This document shows positions 58,305 through 64,000 of a DNA stretch of 64,000 nt, piece after piece. Positions within the stretch are counted from its first letter, which is position 1. The number at the start of each line of letters is the position of its first letter. The stretch is from Tethya wilhelma. Taxonomy: Eukaryota > Porifera > Demospongiae > Tethyida > Tethyidae. A program made the position numbers and the translations under genes. The stretch spans positions 70,117 through 134,116 of the forward strand of contig CAXIPT010000036.1 in NCBI GenBank assembly GCA_964030475.1, given 5' to 3'. A model generated the notes under the pieces. It was not told the DNA's origin. It saw only the letters and a list, made by a program, of their open reading frames with translations, and did no database searches.

Positions 58305-58560
58305 TAAAAAAAATATTGGAAATGTAATGAGATACAGGAATGGCTAAATCCTAAAAAGAATGTAAACAAGATGGAATGGCTGTTAGAGTGTGTTTTTAAT
58401 TCTTCCTGTGGGCAAAATGAGAGACTCAATAAGGAGAATGTTAAATGCAGCCCATATAGGAAGAATTCTACACACTCTAACAGCCATTCCATCTTGTTTG
58501 CATTCTTTTTACAATTTAGCCATTCCTGTGTCTCATTACATTTCCAATGTTTTTTTTTAC
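58305..58560. mobile_element. Family C palindromic MITE
   Basis: Arms 'atattggaaatgtaatgaga...' and inverse with internal 'tgttagagtgtgt...acacactctaaca' pairing. Confidence 0.8.
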
Positions 58561-58831
58561 TTGTCCTAAACAGCCTGTTATTTTTTGTAGTTTTTTTATT
58601 GTATACAAGTGTATATACCTCTCCATTATGTTTTCTTCTAAACTTGAAAAATAATCTAACTTCAAATGTTCGTACTTAGCACACACACAGAGTAGATGCA
58701 TGCAGAAGTACATTTCTATGATAATAGTAAAGACACATGGAGCTATAGACCATACACTACACTAGCAAATCAGTTCACTCATCATGGTACCTGATAATTT
58801 GCAGTACTATATTGGATTACCTTTCTTTCAG

Positions 58832-59574
58832 AACAGAACTTGAGCTAGTCCCAGAGTTTCAGCAGTATCGAAGCATCACCAGCATGACTGAAGTTAAGAC
58901 AGAGGCTTGGATCTTTAGAAACCAACGACAAAGCAGTGTGGCTCATTTCATCTCGGTGCTCTTCAATTAGAGAGGAAACAGTCAGTCACTTTGGGGTGAA
59001 GTTAGCAGCTTTGAGTAGACCAGTTTGACCTCCAGTAATACCTTAACCATTGCTCTCCTTGTCACCAACCATATTTCACCTCAGCTGGCCATTCTTTAGC
59101 AGCTACCACGATCACAAAAGATTTCACTCTGATCTGCCACGTGTACAAATTATTTTCTACTCGCGTTCAATACTAAATAAACTGCGTAGGCAGACAATCC
59201 ACTTGAAAGGAGCAGCTTCTTCTATATTTTGTGTCTTTGCAAGTTGGAAATTTCCCTAGCAACGCAGTGTGTGGGCATGTCCGACCACCCTTAACAGTTG
59301 TCATTGTGCTCACATTTAAAAAAGTCTTATAATCATGTTCACCATAGATCACAAGAACATGTGTGCATTTGAGCTTCTCATGAGACTTCTGTACCCAAGA
59401 GGCCCAGGCTGTTTTTGTAAAGACAATCGAGGTAAATGTACCCATATTGCTACCTAGCTGGATCTTTAATTTTTGCAGACCTGTGATGTAACTTTGAAAG
59501 ATGAAGCAAGAAGAATCAGTCAGTCAGAACCATGCATAGTGATCAATGGAGTTCCAGGAGAAGAAAGAACACAG
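58832..59574 (+). CDS. Unassigned exon-like pieces
   Basis: Two stretches look coding. One, after tttctttcag at about 58831, reads TELELVPEFQQYRSITSMTE then VKTEAWIFRNQRQSS. Another, after a ttttgcag acceptor (about 59480) with donor gtatgt (about 59580), reads TCDVTLKDEARRISQSEPCI then VINGVPGEERTQYF. They could belong to one plus-strand gene whose other exons I cannot place. No family recognised; phases between them not established. Confidence 0.3.
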
Positions 59575-60467
59575 TATTTCGTATGTGCTGAGTAAGCAAT
59601 TTTGTTTGAATCTAAGACTGCTGTTTCAGATGTCCTGAGTTGTTACTATCTTTTTGACATAGCTTATCCTAATTATATAAGAATCTTATTGGCATATTCC
59701 TGCTCATTCAGCAGTCGCTCTTTGAAATCAAAGATGCACAGCCTAAGTCTACATGTTTAAGTAAGCTTCTAAAGAACTTGTCTGCCCTTTAGTATTCACA
59801 CTTTACACACAACGTCAATTGTTGCTGTATACAGAGTTAAATTTGTGCTTAATTTTCATTATTATTGTAGTCATGCTGTAAGTTTTTAGGTCATGCCAGT
59901 CACTATTTTTTTAGATTTTTGTTTGAGTTGTGCTTTATTGACAATCTGATGGTGTACTTTCTACATAAACAATTTTAGTAATACACTTCAACTGAACAAT
60001 CAATACACCTGAAAGGGCTATATAAACCCATGTATACTCTGTCTGAGCTGAGTTGGCACTCACTTTTGCGCGAATAACTCACGAACAGAACATGCAAATT
60101 GCATGGGACTTTGACGAATCTGCTCAGCTCTCCAACCCGAACAAAATATATAAAAAGCGCTTTGCTGCTCTTCTTGGAACTTGGAGAAACGTAACTCGCC
60201 ATACAAAGCAATGCGAGCCGTTTAACATTCTTCCTAATTAACGCTCGCTCTCACTTGTTCAATCATGTGATACTTACGCCCCACCCACCATCCACGCTGG
60301 CAGCGCAGTAATAATAAATTTACACGTATAATTTACATACGGAATATGTCACTGTATTGAATCGACTGGCAATAATATACTTGTTTATAATATTATTTTA
60401 TTGAAATCAGTAGACCAGAGGTATCAACTCACAGGCCCTCTAGCAAATGCTGGACCGTTTCCCCCTG

Positions 60468-62181
60468 TTAATCTGATTCAGAATCTGAATCTGAGGTTTC
60501 AGATTCAGATTCTGAATCAGAGTCATCCCCCCCAACATTGATGACAAACTCTTCTACAGTCTCTTCGTAGAGTTGGTCTTTCTCCCAGTAGTGATCTTCG
60601 ACCTTGCTTTTTACGTGCTCGATCAACTTCTTCCATCTGTCTGGAGTAACAATCGTAAATGCTTCGTGTACAAGTTCTTTTAGATCTTTTAACTTGAAGC
60701 TGCAGGAGAGATTACAAATGGATTGAATCCAAACAATTAAGAAAGTCGCACTACAAAGCTTACGTGGTATTTCTGTCCTTGGCATAACCTTTCATCTGAC
60801 TCCAGGCCATCTCAATTGGATTCAACTCACAGTGTCCTACTGGGAGACGAACAACCTCATGTCCTTGTGCAACAGCAAGCTTGTCCACTACATATTCTAC
60901 TTCGGGCTTGTGTGCTTGGGCAATACTCCAAATTTCTGACTTTAACGCCTTTTCTGGATGTGGTAAACCTACAGAAATTAGTTTAATTTTAAAACAGAAA
61001 GTAGCATTATAAATTACTCACCTTTCTCATCCAACCACTCAATGAGTTTCTTCTTTGTCCAGCTTTTCACAGGCAGTCGTTCAATTTGACGGCTGTGATA
61101 TGGAGCATTGTCCATGACAATGAGGCTTCTGGGGGGGATGTTGGGTAGGAGCCAAGTTGTCCACCAGCTTTCAAAGCTTTCGGCACACATTTCGTTGTGG
61201 TAGTCACCAGTATCCTTTTTCGACTGGAACACCCACTCACACTCAGGCACCCACCCATCCACTCCACCGGCATGAAGGATAATGAGCCTTTGACCCTTTC
61301 CTGATGGTCTCCTGCAAATTGTGGAATATTGTATACAACAGACCAATCACATTAATAATTTCACAAACCTCACTCCTCCGAGGGTTCTTTTGGGACAAAT
61401 AGGGTCATTTTCTACCCAGGCATTATCCTTACCATCATGGGCATTCAGCCAAGCCAGCCAAGTCTCATCAAGATACACCACTGGCCGTTTTTCAGTTCGG
61501 TTCTTCCGCATTCTTCTCAGGTATTTGTGACGCCAGGTAATGATTCTTGGCTGCTCATAGTAGTAGCGCTTGTGGTTGACTTTCTTGTGGGAGAAGCCCA
61601 TGTCCTTCAGAACTCTGCGGAGGGAGTCCTTGCAACCATCACCAACACACCGTCTGTCCGCAGGATTGTCTAAGTTATATACAAGACAACAGATGCATTT
61701 AATTGACCAGAAAAACAAAGGATGAACTTACAGTAAGTTTTTTAAGAGTCAAATTTTCCTTCCGGTCGTACAAGAGGTATATTTTACGTCGGATAGCATC
61801 CCTGTCAAACGAATCGGGATCAACGAAAAGACGGCTTTTCGAATACCTGTCAAAACAATTTTTAGCAGTCAAAACATGGCTTCATATGAGGTGTCAAATC
61901 TATAGCTAACCTCTTGACCGGTGACTCAAAGGGTTTGCCTGCCAGCTCAATCTTCTGCTTCTTGATCCGACACAAGCTCCTTTTAGGGATTGCTGAATTT
62001 AATACAAACATGTAAAGGTCTGAATCCCTACTGAAGTAAATTGCTTACCAGTAGCTTCTGCAGCTCTCTTCAATGGAGCGATACTGGCATTCGGCGTCTT
62101 CTTACTCTCGTCCTCAAAAAACTTCAGCACTCTGTAGGCCATCTCCTTCTCCTTGCTTCTAAACTGCTTCCCTCTTGGCAT
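60468..62181 (-). CDS. DDE transposase, IS630-Tc1-mariner type with long D-E spacing, seven exons
   Basis: Exons on the minus strand: 62181-62049, 61992-61911, 61846-61732, 61669-61369, 61311-61022, 60968-60764 and 60699-60468, all with GT-AG sites. Start MPRGKQFRSKEKEMAYRVLK; N-terminal DNA-binding helices; catalytic core with VVYLDETW (first Asp), LIVMDNAPYHSRQ (second Asp) and GHCELNPIEMAWSQMK (Glu). By my count about 81 residues separate the second Asp from the NPIE Glu, far more than DD34E and close to the DD82E/Sailor group I recall. It ends in an acidic Ser/Asp tail. All exon phases fit except exon 3 to 4, which is one base out, so either a frameshift or a misjudged splice site. Multiple short introns are unusual for this superfamily. 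I did not identify flanking TIRs with confidence. Confidence 0.7.
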
Positions 62182-62489
62182 CGTTCCTGAAAACAGTACG
62201 CAAAAAAATATCTGTTCTTTTTATACAATTATGATTTAACTTGACCTGGCTTGTTGTCTGGCTGGAAAGGGCTCCAAAATCTCGAAAATCACCGGCAAAA
62301 AAACTCGCAAAGAAAGTAGTCTTGATAATCAGCTGGTAGTCTGAAAAGTGACGACGATTGTGGCTAATCACGCGCGTTTTAATTGAGCGGATGTCACGTG
62401 GAAAAAGTGGGTGGACACAACCGAGCTCACGTGCTGTTTGTATCTTGCACTGCACATTCTTGGCATTCAACACTTTGATCGCGGACCGG

Positions 62490-64000
62490 ATGGCCAACTC
62501 AGCTCAGACAGAGTATAGTAAGGAAAACTGTAACTATAGCATGTTGCTGATCCTCCTTTCACCTCTAAATTTTCCTGACAAACTGCGTAGACATGATGGC
62601 TCAAAGTTCCTGACTGGGATTATTCCTGGTCCCAATGAACCACTGAACACTGATTTTTATGTAGAAGTTGTGGTTGACGAAATTGTAGAGTTAAACAACA
62701 AAGAGGTGTATGATGCATACAAAGATGAAAGATTTCACTTACAAGTCAACATTCTCCTACACATATTTGACTATCCTGGTCAAAATAAAGTGCTGCATTG
62801 TCAAGGTACATGTATGCATGTGGGAGATTATATTTGCCAGCATAAGATTCAATGTATTTGTGTGGCCTCATACCCATTGGATACCACTCCTAGTTCTTAG
62901 CCTTATACCTTAAGGGTGTATAACCATAAAAGAGGGAGTGGCCTAGGTACAGGACTACTACTTGTGTGATACTACAAAATGTCATACTTTACATGAAATA
63001 ATTTTGTAATATGTAGGTGCTTGAGCGTATGCTGGATGTGCATACTGTACTCATAAGGGAGAATATTGCAAAAACATGAGCAAAGTGGTTTATTTAGAGC
63101 ATAGAAGATTTCTGCCTGAAAATGATTTGCTTCGTTCACTCAATCGAGGGTTTCCTAGTGGGAAGACTTGCAGGCTACTTCGCCCTGAAGCTAAGACACA
63201 AGAGTATGTTGATAGAGAAAATTGGAAAGTTATTTCACTAAGTATCACAGCAGCACAAGTGAGATATTTACAGGATACAGGTTGTAAGGGTCCCTGTGCA
63301 TTACGTAAACTACCTAATCATGATCGATATAAGAATACCCCAGTGGAACAAATACACAAATTAAGAATGTGTCAGAAAGGATTGTTAAATTCATTTCTGG
63401 TATCTCTGACTCTTCTAAAGTACGTGCCGAGGAAGAGGATAGAAACCGTTTTATGGTTCCAATAGTATCACAGGTTGTCATTGAAAAAAGTCTTCCTACT
63501 GCTATTTTTCAACTAACAGGAGCAGAGTTATCAATTGCCAACGATCGAGCTCTCTCCTCTCTCCATTTGTACTCCTCATGGGTTCGATTGGTCTCCTCAA
63601 GCGTTATTTAGGCAAGGTATCCGCTTGAAATCAGTGGGATGGTTGCACATTCTTTCTGCTGGAATACTCAAGTACTGCATACGTAACTGTCTGGGTCCAT
63701 TCCAAAGACGAACTATTTTCGAGTTATGTGATATCATTGCATTGATTATTTCTGAAACTATTGAAAGTGATCAACTAAATGTTCTCGAAACTAGGGTACA
63801 TCGAGTTTTATCCTTATTGGAACGAGACTTCCTGGTGACCATACATGTTATTATGATTCACCTCTTGCATCACTTGCCCATGTTTATTCGACGATTTGGT
63901 CCTGTTCAAGGATTCTGGATGTACTCAATGGAAAGATTCAACTCATGGATAGCACAAAGGGTTCTTAATCGACGTTACCCAGAGGCTACTGTCATTGAAA
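62490..64000 (+). pseudogene. tnp2/DUF4218 (CACTA/EnSpm-type) transposase, partial
   Basis: Exon 62490-62805 reads NFPDKLRRHDGSKFLTGIIP, then GPNEPLNTDFYVEVVVDEIV and VNILLHIFDYPGQ, typical of Transposase_21 (tnp2). A second exon from 63026 (acceptor cttgag, phase-compatible) gives a Cys motif CAYCTHKGEYC and VVYLEHRRFLPENDLLRS. Then come VRAEEEDRNRFMVP in another frame and, from about 63545 to the window edge, a DUF4218-like part (PHGFDWSPQALF, HLLHHLPMFIRRFGPVQGFW, MYSMERFNSWIAQ). Frame changes near 63365 and 63540 are either unrecognised introns or lesions. It is head-to-head with the DDE transposase, 308 bp apart. Incomplete at 64000. Confidence 0.75.

Overview
The window looks like a gene-poor, repeat-rich, AT-rich stretch of an early-branching metazoan nuclear genome, most likely a demosponge. 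The reasons are: small exons joined by GT-AG introns full of short transposons; an animal-type calpain-7 gene; a multi-membrane-span receptor of a kind I associate with sponges; and relics of integrase-core, tyrosine-recombinase, tnp2/CACTA and IS630-Tc1-mariner elements. The species call is inference from memory of these families; no search was run.

Layout. 0-1 kb: a decayed tyrosine recombinase tail. 3.4-21.4 kb, minus strand: exons of one ciliary/sperm-type gene (SPATA48-like by its IPGYSG motif). One of its introns holds a plus-strand receptor exon (12.9-14.5 kb) flanked by two almost identical 1.17 kb direct repeats, each carrying a copy of the same host exon. 21.4-21.75 kb: a short divergent promoter region. 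21.75-41.5 kb, plus strand: a calpain-7 gene (CAPN7). Four N-terminal exons carry two MIT domains and ten C-terminal exons carry the end of the protease region and the C2-like domains. All are frame-consistent, but the exons for the papain-like protease core are not in the window, and exons 4 and 5 do not join in frame. Exons 12 and 13 lie in one arm of a 1.2 kb inverted duplication whose other arm puts antisense copies into the next intron.

42-50.5 kb: transposon graveyard, including a hAT-like element with 8-bp target duplications that carries a truncated RecQ-type helicase, and a first integrase-core relic. 51.0-53.1 kb: a six-exon gene of unknown function that reads in frame throughout except for one TGA codon and a 604-bp TTAA-flanked element inside exon 2, whose exact removal would rejoin the frame. 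53.3-55.2 kb: a second integrase-core relic, split by a 394-bp TIR element. 60.5-62.2 kb, minus strand: a seven-exon DDE transposase with a long second D-to-E spacing (Sailor/DD82E-like). 62.5 kb to the right edge, plus strand: a tnp2/DUF4218 (CACTA-type) transposase, cut by the window end.

The non-coding sequence is dominated by a few short element families, labelled here: A (about 0.5 kb, ending in a 20-bp palindrome, often with an AAG/TTC microsatellite); B (2.1 and 8.5 kb); C (about 260 bp palindromic); TTAA-TIR elements; TA-flanked MITEs; hairpin-ended 8-bp-TSD elements; and a minisatellite-bearing element present twice in opposite orientation. Coordinates of repeat ends are hand-read and approximate unless a target duplication is cited.
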